Source: a virus | Virus record (IMG/VR): IMGVR_UViG_3300032307_000722 | Coordinates: 1-28,730 of that record | Strand: one strand, 5' to 3' | Length of the DNA stretch: 28,730 nucleotides | Notes under the pieces: generated by a model | Told to the model about the DNA's origin: nothing | Seen by the model: the letters and a program-made list of their open reading frames with translations, nothing else | Database searches by the model: none | Shown: positions 10,777 to 17,138 of the stretch, piece by piece | Layout of the letters: every line of letters begins with the position of its first letter | Position numbering within the stretch: the first letter of the stretch is position 1 | Program-made: the position numbers and the translations under genes

Positions 10777-11262
10777 ATGAATATATTTTTTTTAGATTAC
10801 GACACGAAGAAATGTGCTGAATATCACTGTGATAAGCACGTAGTAAAAATGATCCTTGAGACCGCACAATTATTGTGTGGGACACACTGGATAATAGGAT
10901 CTGAAGCCCCTTATAAATTATCCCATAAAAATCACCCATGTGCAATATGGACTCGTGAGAGTTTATCTAACTATCTATATCTGTGTGATCTTGGTTTGGA
11001 GTTATGTAAGGAGTACACTTATCGTTACGGTAAAAGACATAAATCCCAAGATATAATTGAGTGGTGTTTAATACATAAACCAAATATTAGTGATCTTGGT
11101 TTTACAACCCCACCAACAGCAATGCCTGATGAATATAAAGTTGAAAGTGTTGTTGAATCATATAGAAATTACTATGTGGGAGCCAAAAAAGATTTTTGTG
11201 TTTGGAAAAATAGGGATATTCCCGAATGGTTTTCAAATAACGAAGTATTTATTGAAATATGA
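10777..11262 (+). CDS. conserved phage protein with CDKHVVKM motif
   Basis: A 161-residue soluble protein opening MNIFFLDYDTKKCAEYHCDKHVVKMI. I recall the same opening (LD.D...A...CDKHVVKM.LE..Q) in proteins from many large phages, where no function is established. Conserved Cys and His residues in the first 30 positions and a later HPCAIW could bind metal, but this is speculation. It ends overlapping the M23 gene by 4 nt (ATGA), so the two are translationally coupled. Confidence 0.75.
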   Translation: MNIFFLDYDTKKCAEYHCDKHVVKMILETAQLLCGTHWIIGSEAPYKLSHKNHPCAIWTRESLSNYLYLCDLGLELCKEYTYRYGKRHKSQDIIEWCLIHKPNISDLGFTTPPTAMPDEYKVESVVESYRNYYVGAKKDFCVWKNRDIPEWFSNNEVFIEI

Positions 11263-11924
11263 CATTATCTTATCCATTACCAACTAAAGGTACCACAACT
11301 TCCGGGTTTGGGTATAGAACACATCCAATTAAAGGAGGTAAGAAACACCATAACGGTATTGATATTGGGATACCTGATGGAACTAAAGTATATTCTGTTG
11401 CCGATGGTGAAGTGGTTAGATCTGATATGAAAGATCGTGATGGTTATGGTAATTATATTATCATTAAACATAATGAAAATGGTGAAACATTTTACTCAGC
11501 ATACGCACATTTAACCAAAAGATTGGTTGATGTTGGGGATAAAGTTAATAAAGGAGATAATATTGCTTTATCCGGTGGAGGTCAAGGTATGTCAGGCGGG
11601 GGTGGTTTATCTACAGGTCCTCATTTACATTTTGGGATAAGCAAATCAAAAGATGATGATTGGGTAAATCCCGAACCATATCTTAATAAGGGTGAGATCG
11701 TTACAGATACGGATCTAAAAGTTGACGTAAAAAAAGATGAAGATCTGACTAAGGATTTAAATCTTACTAACCTATCCGATGAAAAAATTAAAGAATTACT
11801 CGCTTCTCTTATGAAGATTCCTGAATTAGGGGCAAAGATCAGAAAAGAAAGAGGTCTTGACGAAAATGACCAATTAAATGAGGAAATTAATAGAATGAAA
11901 AATTTAATTAAAAAAATTTTATAA
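11259..11924 (+). CDS. M23-family metallopeptidase (LytM-type)
   Basis: A 221-residue protein. Residues about 12-145 are a LytM/M23 zinc peptidase domain: SGFGYRTHP, the HxxxD zinc motif in HHNGID, NYIIIKH, YAHL, and the HxH motif in GPHLHFG. Enzymes of this family cut peptide cross-links in peptidoglycan. The C-terminal 70 residues are charged and helical, ending NEEINRMKNLIKKIL, an amphipathic helix that may dock it to a virion part or partner. No signal peptide, so it needs the holin or virion delivery to reach the wall. Coupled to the preceding gene by an ATGA overlap. Confidence 0.9.
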   Translation: MTLSYPLPTKGTTTSGFGYRTHPIKGGKKHHNGIDIGIPDGTKVYSVADGEVVRSDMKDRDGYGNYIIIKHNENGETFYSAYAHLTKRLVDVGDKVNKGDNIALSGGGQGMSGGGGLSTGPHLHFGISKSKDDDWVNPEPYLNKGEIVTDTDLKVDVKKDEDLTKDLNLTNLSDEKIKELLASLMKIPELGAKIRKERGLDENDQLNEEINRMKNLIKKIL

Positions 11925-11952
11925 CTTTCTTGTTTTATCCATATATTTATAT

Positions 11953-11960
11953 TATCTTTG
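11953..11960 (+). promoter_or_regulatory. TAnnTTTG promoter overlapping an ATATTTATA motif
   Basis: TATCTTTG directly follows ATATTTATAT (11943-11952), so both promoter types overlap before the small gene at 12010; the leader would be about 45 nt. Confidence 0.6.
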
Positions 11961-12009
11961 TATCATAATTAACAGTTCATTTATTTATTAACCTTTAAAA
12001 CTCTTTTTT

Positions 12010-12156
12010 ATGAGTGAAGAAACAGTAGTTATTGAAAATTTAATATTTTCATACATTGGACCTGATGGTAAAACGTATCATACTCCAAACCCCGAATTTG
12101 CTTCGGCTCAAGCGAGAAAATACGGTACCGAAGATGTATTTGTAGAAAAATATTAA
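12010..12156 (+). CDS. 48-residue hypothetical protein
   Basis: Acidic small protein starting MSEETVVIENLIFSYIGPDG and ending GTEDVFVEKY, with TYHTPNPEFASAQARKYG between. Codon use looks like the neighbours and it has a promoter, so it is probably real. No family recognised. It lies between the lysis module and large RNA A. Confidence 0.6.
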   Translation: MSEETVVIENLIFSYIGPDGKTYHTPNPEFASAQARKYGTEDVFVEKY

Positions 12157-12197
12157 AAAAAGTTCACAAAGTACTTGACAAAACAAAATAAATGTCT

Positions 12198-12243
12198 TAA
12201 CTTTGTACAACAAATCAGGAAAAGTCCTGAAAAGTTCTTTGAA
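12198..12243 (+). promoter_or_regulatory. TAnnTTTG promoter plus boxA-like leader of large RNA A
   Basis: TAACTTTG at 12198-12205 (with TTGACA at 12176), a TCAGGA-AAAG-TCCTGA hairpin at 12215-12230, then GTTCTTTGAA at 12234-12243. A second boxA-like ATTCTTTGACAA lies at 12279-12290. Confidence 0.75.
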
Positions 12244-13127
12244 AAATTAAATTATCCGTTCAGGAAAAGTTTTGTCAGATTCTTTGACAAGTAATTGAGA
12301 TGGTATTCTCTTCTTAGAATGATAAAGATATTGGGCCGTGTATAGTCCATGAAATAAACTACGAAAGTAGGATAAAGTGAGTCAGAAGTGTAACTGATTT
12401 GCGGTTTGAAAACCTGAAAGGGGATTTGAACTTGAGTACACAAGCGGGATACCGCTTAACCTTGAGTACCGAGGGCAACGCTGTAGGGAAACTGGTTAAG
12501 TGATTTGGCGATGTGGGTCGTCCGATTGAGGTGGGAACACCAATAGGAATAACCCGTAGGGATATTGCAAAACATAGGATTATCCAATTCTATTATTGCG
12601 TGTTCCAATATGAGAGGGTACTTAAAACCGAAAGGTATGATAACAAACAGGTGGTGCTGAAATTATCCTTGATGAATCTCTACCAAGGGATTAATCTCGA
12701 AGTAATCTTAAAATATGGAAATGGGGACATTTCAGAGAGTAGTTGAGTATTTCGTTGTTCAAAAGATAACGAAGCCCGTGACGGACCACTACTTTCAAAA
12801 TCCACGACACAAAAACTTTATTTTACATTTAGGAAGTAAAATTCATGATATAACATAAAGCAAAAGTGTCCGTCAGGTGTCAATGAAAGGTGACTACATA
12901 GTAACGAGCTGTTCGTTGCGTAGTGAGACCGCAAGTTGAACTACATTCTTACCAAAAACCTCTATTCCCGCAAGGAAGAGTTGGGGAGGCATCCTCGAAG
13001 AGAGTTAAGTAATGAGAGAGTAATTGATACCTTAAGAAGTGATTGGTCTAACCAATCGTCACTGAGGAATACCATTCAAAAGATGGTGGATAAGTAGGGA
13101 AACAATAATACTACTAAAGGTTCTCAC
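12212..13127 (+). ncRNA. large structured RNA A
   Basis: About 0.92 kb with its own promoter and terminator, no convincing protein and dense local pairing. Hairpins include CTAC-GAAA-GTAG, GGTT-TGAA-AACC, AAGCGG-GATA-CCGCTT, GGTG-GGAA-CACC, ACC-GAAA-GGT, TTCGTT/AACGAA, ATTTTAC/GTAAAAT, AACGA/TCGTT, GATTGGT-CTA-ACCAATC and ACCAT/ATGGT. GACGGAC near 12780 pairs at long range with GTCCGTC near 12868. Many GNRA-type loops suggest tertiary docking, as in GOLLD/ROOL-type giant phage RNAs. It stands directly upstream of SmpB and tmRNA. Class unverified; RNA B looks like a relative by its leader and 3' TAAAGGTTCTC. Confidence 0.68.
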
Positions 13128-13158
13128 AAAAAACTGTAATCTCAGGTTTTTATTTTAA
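13128..13158 (+). terminator. probable terminator of large RNA A
   Basis: AAAACTG/CAGGTTTT stem with one bulged G and a short loop, followed by a T-rich tract. Confidence 0.5.
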
Positions 13159-13184
13159 AATCAAAACGTTAAGAAAAAATTTAT

Positions 13185-13213
13185 AAGGAATAGATCAATC
13201 TATTCCTTTTTTT
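13185..13213 (+). terminator. intrinsic terminator upstream of SmpB
   Basis: Perfect ten-pair stem AAGGAATAGA-TCAA-TCTATTCCTT then T-tract. Insulates the SmpB promoter from large RNA A. Confidence 0.85.
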
Positions 13214-13216
13214 GTT

Positions 13217-13224
13217 TATATTTG
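13217..13224 (+). promoter_or_regulatory. TAnnTTTG promoter
   Basis: TATATTTG, 4 nt before the SmpB ATG; leaderless arrangement. The -33 region is taken up by the preceding terminator. Confidence 0.65.
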
Positions 13225-13228
13225 TACC

Positions 13229-13663
13229 ATGAAAAATTCTGTGAACATAATCAACAAGAAATCAAAATTTGAATATGAGTTTATTCAGGTAGAAATTGCT
13301 GGCATAAAATTATCAGGATCTGAAGTTAAATCTATTAGAATGGGTAAAGCTTCTATTTCTGAAGGGTATTGTTATTTCAATGGGGGTGAATTATTCATCA
13401 AAGGTATGAACATATCGGATTACGGATATGGATCATTCCATGAAACAGTAAGAGATCGTAAACTACTCCTTAAGAAACGACAGTTAAATAATTTGGAGAA
13501 TCAATTAATAAATGGGTTAACGATCATACCTTATCGTCTATTCCTGAATGATAAAGGTTTAATAAAAATTGAGATCGCACTGGCTCGTGGTAAGAAACTT
13601 TACGATAAAAGACAATCAATAAAAGAACGAGACATTGATCGTGATATGAAAAGAGGTAATTAA
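13229..13663 (+). CDS. smpB: SmpB, tmRNA-binding protein
   Basis: A 144-residue protein covering the whole SmpB fold: ISGSEVKSIR-type core seen as KLSGSEVKSIRMGKASISEG (about 29-48), IKGMNISDY, and the C-terminal ARGKKLYDKRQSIKERDI with DMKRGN, the basic tail that enters the decoding site. SmpB binds the tRNA-like end of tmRNA and delivers it to stalled ribosomes. A tmRNA gene lies 0.7 kb away on the other strand, so both partners of trans-translation are present. Own promoter and own terminator, so expressed separately from tmRNA. Slightly shorter than the usual 150-160 residues, with the key tail retained. Confidence 0.95.
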   Translation: MKNSVNIINKKSKFEYEFIQVEIAGIKLSGSEVKSIRMGKASISEGYCYFNGGELFIKGMNISDYGYGSFHETVRDRKLLLKKRQLNNLENQLINGLTIIPYRLFLNDKGLIKIEIALARGKKLYDKRQSIKERDIDRDMKRGN

Positions 13664-13675
13664 ACCTCTTTTTTT
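13651..13675 (+). terminator. intrinsic terminator of smpB
   Basis: AAGAGGT/ACCTCTT stem followed by a T-tract; the smpB stop codon is in the loop. Confidence 0.85.
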
Positions 13676-13709
13676 ATGCACTAAAATATAATATCCATAC
13701 AACACTAAT

Positions 13710-14249
13710 CTATAATTTTAACGCGTTCCACTTATCTGCAATTATTTTACAAAAATCAATCATTTCATCATGAGTCATGATTCCTTTACCATGATTTGCG
13801 GCAACGCTTAAAAATTGAATATTACCTTTAACATATCCTTTTGATGAGTCAATCCTATCTAATGATGCTTTATATATCATAGATTCATTTTTACCATCTT
13901 TGGGGTGAATAAGGGTTACCCCTGTGTATGGGCAAATCCCATTTTGATTTTCCCAAACTTCAAGTAAGTCATCTAAAGTTAGATTAACTTCTTTGTTTCT
14001 TATTTTAAGTCTACGATAATGTTCTCTTAATCCCGTATACTTATCTGTACGATTATTAGATTTTAAATTTTTAGGATTCCCTAATGGGTTGGTAACTTGA
14101 CCGATTCTAACACAAGATAAAGAACAGTAATGATTTTTACCTAGTTTGTTATTTCTTCTTATCTCACTGCAGTCTTTCTTAAAGATAATACCGCAACGAT
14201 CACATATTATTTCTTCCTGAGGTCTATGATATTTAGTGGTTTTTTCCAT
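13710..14249 (-). CDS. HNH endonuclease (probable free-standing homing type)
   Basis: A 179-residue protein from the ATG at 14249. N-terminal zinc-finger-like CDRCG and a second YCSLSC pair (about 16-46), then a basic region (LREHYRRLKIRNKE) and a C-terminal HNH-like domain: ICPYTGVTL, ASLDRIDSSKGYVKGNIQFLS and NHGKG. The DRIDS...GYV..N pattern is typical of phage HNH homing enzymes. A start 33 nt further upstream exists, but an ATATTTATT promoter motif ends 3 nt before the chosen ATG. It sits just downstream of tmRNA on the same strand; tmRNA or smpB may be the target it spreads with, which is inference. Confidence 0.85.
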   Translation of the reverse strand: MEKTTKYHRPQEEIICDRCGIIFKKDCSEIRRNNKLGKNHYCSLSCVRIGQVTNPLGNPKNLKSNNRTDKYTGLREHYRRLKIRNKEVNLTLDDLLEVWENQNGICPYTGVTLIHPKDGKNESMIYKASLDRIDSSKGYVKGNIQFLSVAANHGKGIMTHDEMIDFCKIIADKWNALKL

Positions 14250-14252
14250 ATA

Positions 14253-14261
14253 AATAAATAT
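14253..14261 (-). promoter_or_regulatory. putative phage promoter (ATATTTATA class)
   Basis: ATATTTATT on the minus strand, 3 nt before the HNH ATG. Confidence 0.5.
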
Positions 14262-14367
14262 TATATTATACAGAAAAAACACAATATCTCCACAATTTTT
14301 TAACTACTTAGCCAGCATTACCTGTTTCCGATTATTACCACGTGGAGGTGAGTTAAAATTAATAATC

Positions 14368-14762
14368 TGGAGGTAGAGGGAGTCGAACCCTCGTGTTGCC
14401 CATCTTGACTACTAAGGACTACACGCTTAGGACATTGTTTATTCTAACAATCCGAAATTTCACAATTCCCTTATTTTTAAAGTGGTTCGTTTTACTGAGA
14501 ACTAATCCTCCACTCGTACCTTTTTGGGTAGGTACCACACCTTTGTAAAGACTTCTGTTCCTGGGTTATATGTCCACCGACCCGTATGGTGTTTCCTAAC
14601 TGTTAGGCTACAACCGCAGCGTCTTCACGGATAAGACCGATAGCCGCCATTTTGTCTAAAACGTTTCCGTTTACTATTCACATCCGTAGATTTAAGTGAT
14701 AGGATATATCTCACTGCGTGCCCCGAATAACCAACTATGTCAGTCAATTCCAAGTTACCCCC
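14368..14762 (-). ncRNA. ssrA: tmRNA (transfer-messenger RNA)
   Basis: On the minus strand the 5' end GGGGGTA pairs with 3' TACCTCC, leaving a G3-T70 wobble, the alanine identity element, and discriminator A; CCA is not encoded. The 3' T arm is GAGGG-TTCGACT-CCCTC. The 5' region GGGGGTAACTTGGAATTGAC matches the tmRNA start pattern. Upstream of the tag, ATCC/GGAT and TCAC/GTGA form an H-type pseudoknot (pk1); after it, CACC/GGTG with GGGT/ACCC forms another. The tag frame ends at 14603-14605 (TAA) and follows TAGAC, reading (KM)AAIGLIREDAAVVA. The tag ends AVVA, not the usual ALAA. Length 395 nt is normal. Confidence 0.93.
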
Positions 14763-14797
14763 ATATGTTAAAGAACTAATTTATAAATACAAAGATA
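14763..14797 (-). promoter_or_regulatory. tmRNA promoter and boxA-like leader
   Basis: TATCTTTG at 14790-14797 (minus), then GTTCTTTAACATAT at 14763-14776 directly abutting the mature 5' end. CTCTTTAACA is the E. coli boxA core, differing here at one base. Confidence 0.8.
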
Positions 14798-14828
14798 ATA
14801 CAAAAAAACAATATTCCAAGCATTTAGG

Positions 14829-14837
14829 ATATTTATT
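14829..14837 (+). promoter_or_regulatory. putative phage promoter (ATATTTATA class)
   Basis: ATATTTATT, 4 nt before the ATG at 14842, divergent from the tmRNA promoter. Confidence 0.55.
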
Positions 14838-14841
14838 TTAT

Positions 14842-16230
14842 ATGAATTACGGAAAATATAATCCATACGAATCAGGAGAGGTAGAAATAGTTAGTGAAGA
14901 CGATAAATTAAAGATAGTTAAGATATTAACTAAAGACGCCGCACATTATTTTGGTGGTGATTTATATAGTCAAAATTGGGATAATAATTTTTCCGATGGT
15001 GATTTATATTTTCTAATTAGTTCTGATCCTGATATTCAGGAGTTCTCAATCCACAATCGTGATAATAATGATCCAAGTGTTATCAGATATGGTTACGATA
15101 GAAATTCACTTAAAAACACCGACGATTTAAAATCAAGATTTCCAAATTCTGTAAAACTTTTGGGTCCATTAATTAGATATGGGGAAACATTTGAATTTTT
15201 AAAAAGTATATATAATGGTTATGAACCGAGATGGAATGAAAATGGTGGGGATGATCTAATCTATAATGTTGATTTCAACAGGACCAATCCGGGACAATCT
15301 GTAGTTGAAATTGTTATTGATGATGAGTCCACATTTTTAAATATTTTTGATATTGAATCCGATGATATATATGAGTGGAGATACTATATGAGTGACTATG
15401 GTGGGATTAATTATGAATATGATGGGTATTATGATTCTTGGAAGGATGGTGACTTTATGGGGTGGTATTTTAATGAAGAAAATAAACAACGAATTATAAA
15501 CATTGTTAGATCTTATTACCCAACAACATCACCGGATGATAATCGTACAATACACACCTTACTAAACGATAAAATTGATGAAAATTTTGTTAGTAGTGTA
15601 ATTGATGAATATGTTCAAGAATATGAAGATTGTGTGTATAACGAAATAAGAAGTATCATAAATTCTGAATTCCAAAACCCATTTATAAAATTTGGAATGA
15701 AAGAAAAAAGTAGGAATTATAAATACACTGCAACTGTTGGGGTATTATTAAATTGGTATAAGCAATTAAAAGTTGAGGATTTGAAAATTGAAGGATTATT
15801 ACAAAATTTGATTTGGAAATTTGATAAAATTGAAAGAGGTAATTGGTCTGAGTTACGGTACGATACATCTTGTAAAGATTGGGACGATGAAAAGTACCAA
15901 CAATATGTATCTGATCAGATTGAAAAACTTGAAGAAAAATTATCCGATGACGAGAGATTTATTAATTATGAGGAATACAAAGAAATTGTTAGTACCGTAG
16001 ATCAAGAGTATGGTTTTGAAAAATGGATACCGGTTAAAACGGATGAGAACACGTATTTCAAAATAGATAAAGTAGATCCTGCAACAAATAAGATCATTAT
16101 TACTTTTAGAAATAATACAAGTGACGAAAGGGAACAAAAAAGATCCGTTGATTTTGAAGATCTGAAAAGAATTGAAACCCAATACGAATTATTTGAACAA
16201 ATCAAAAGAATAGTTGGTATATTGAAATAA
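14842..16230 (+). CDS. large acidic hypothetical protein
   Basis: A 462-residue protein. The frame is open from 14737, but that start would lie inside tmRNA; the ATG at 14842 follows an ATATTTATT motif and starts MNYGKYNPYESGEVEI. It is rich in Asp, Glu, Tyr and Asn with no membrane segment. Features seen: KILTKDAAHYFGGDLYSQNW near the start, DDIYEWRYYMSDYGGINYEYDGYYDSWKDGD-type aromatic/acidic stretch in the middle and a helical C-terminal third. No family recognised. It is cotranscribed at most with the peptidase downstream, which has its own promoter. Confidence 0.7.
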   Translation: MNYGKYNPYESGEVEIVSEDDKLKIVKILTKDAAHYFGGDLYSQNWDNNFSDGDLYFLISSDPDIQEFSIHNRDNNDPSVIRYGYDRNSLKNTDDLKSRFPNSVKLLGPLIRYGETFEFLKSIYNGYEPRWNENGGDDLIYNVDFNRTNPGQSVVEIVIDDESTFLNIFDIESDDIYEWRYYMSDYGGINYEYDGYYDSWKDGDFMGWYFNEENKQRIINIVRSYYPTTSPDDNRTIHTLLNDKIDENFVSSVIDEYVQEYEDCVYNEIRSIINSEFQNPFIKFGMKEKSRNYKYTATVGVLLNWYKQLKVEDLKIEGLLQNLIWKFDKIERGNWSELRYDTSCKDWDDEKYQQYVSDQIEKLEEKLSDDERFINYEEYKEIVSTVDQEYGFEKWIPVKTDENTYFKIDKVDPATNKIIITFRNNTSDEREQKRSVDFEDLKRIETQYELFEQIKRIVGILK

Positions 16231-16236
16231 TTTCCG

Positions 16237-16244
16237 TACATTTG
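16237..16244 (+). promoter_or_regulatory. TAnnTTTG promoter
   Basis: TACATTTG, 4 nt before the ATG at 16249; leaderless arrangement. Confidence 0.7.
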
Positions 16245-16248
16245 TGCT

Positions 16249-17034
16249 ATGGAAAGAAACTATGAATTATTAAAACAAGTATTGTCCGTACCAACAAAGA
16301 CATATAAAGAGGATTTGATGATCCAATTTATTGCCGATTGGTTAACTGAGAACAATATTCCGTTTTATGTTGATGAGATGTATAACATCTACGCAACAAA
16401 ACAAACCGATGAAAATATTGAATACTTCCCGTGTGTGATCTCTCACACCGATACGGTTCATACAATCGACACAATTAACGTTGTTGAGGAAATGTTACCT
16501 AATGCTCAGGGAGAGATCAAATTATCACTTAAAGCGTATAATAACGAAGGAAACCCAACAGGTATTGGTGGTGATGACAAATGTGGTGTATACGGTTGTT
16601 TGGAATTATTAAAAGAATTACCAAACCTTAAGGCAGCATTTTTCGTATCTGAAGAAACTGGTTGTCACGGATCAAGAAAGGCGGATCCTGAGTTCTTTAA
16701 AAATGTAGGTTATGGTATTCAGTTTGATGCCCCTGAGAACAATATGATCTCTGAGTTCCTTATGAATAGAAAGATGTTTGATCGTGAAAGTGAGTTCTTT
16801 AAAGTAGGTGGTGACCTTATTACAGAACATTTTCCGGCGGACACAAAATACCATAAACATCCATTTACGGACATTTATATGGTAAATCAATTATTTAATA
16901 TTCAGTGTTTTAATATATCAATAGGGTATTATCGTTATCACACACCTAATGAATACGTTGTGGTTGAGGATACGTATAATGGTATTAAGGTCGGTAAACT
17001 AATGATTGAGGGTCTTGGTTATACTAAACATTAA
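16249..17034 (+). CDS. M20-type zinc metallopeptidase (PepT-like)
   Basis: A 261-residue protein with the metal-binding pattern of the M20/M28 exopeptidases: SHTDTVH (His66, Asp68), GGDDKCG (bridging Asp109/110), SEETGCHGS (catalytic Glu135 and metal Glu136), FDAPENN (a later Asp) and YHTPNEYV (a late metal-binding His). This resembles PepT-like aminopeptidases but is shorter than the 350-410 residues usual for M20, and the inserted dimerisation domain looks reduced or absent. It would hydrolyse small peptides in the cytoplasm. Beside SmpB, tmRNA and ClpC it may recycle peptides from degraded tagged proteins, which is inference. Confidence 0.85.
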   Translation: MERNYELLKQVLSVPTKTYKEDLMIQFIADWLTENNIPFYVDEMYNIYATKQTDENIEYFPCVISHTDTVHTIDTINVVEEMLPNAQGEIKLSLKAYNNEGNPTGIGGDDKCGVYGCLELLKELPNLKAAFFVSEETGCHGSRKADPEFFKNVGYGIQFDAPENNMISEFLMNRKMFDRESEFFKVGGDLITEHFPADTKYHKHPFTDIYMVNQLFNIQCFNISIGYYRYHTPNEYVVVEDTYNGIKVGKLMIEGLGYTKH

Positions 17035-17063
17035 TTGTTGTTTTCATTTTCTATTTTTAATTT

Positions 17064-17087
17064 GGGGGTCATTGACCCCCTTTTTTT
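17064..17087 (+). terminator. intrinsic terminator of the peptidase gene
   Basis: GGGGGTC-ATT-GACCCCC followed by seven T. Confidence 0.9.
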
Positions 17088-17106
17088 ATGACCTGATTTA
17101 TGGGCA

Positions 17107-17134
17107 CAAAAAAAGGAAGATTTCTCTTCCTTTT
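17107..17134 (-). terminator. intrinsic terminator of the Clp gene (usable both ways)
   Basis: AAAAGGAAGA/TCTTCCTTTT stem with a 4-nt loop. On the minus strand a long T-tract follows, ending the Clp transcript. Confidence 0.8.
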
Positions 17135-17138
17135 AATG

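Noticed and set aside
12513-12746. 77-codon frame inside large RNA A
   Set aside because: It overlaps several stable hairpins, lacks a promoter at its start, and its composition does not match neighbouring genes.
14737-14841. N-terminal extension of the hypothetical protein at 14842
   Set aside because: It would start inside tmRNA and cross the tmRNA promoter; a promoter motif lies just before the downstream ATG.
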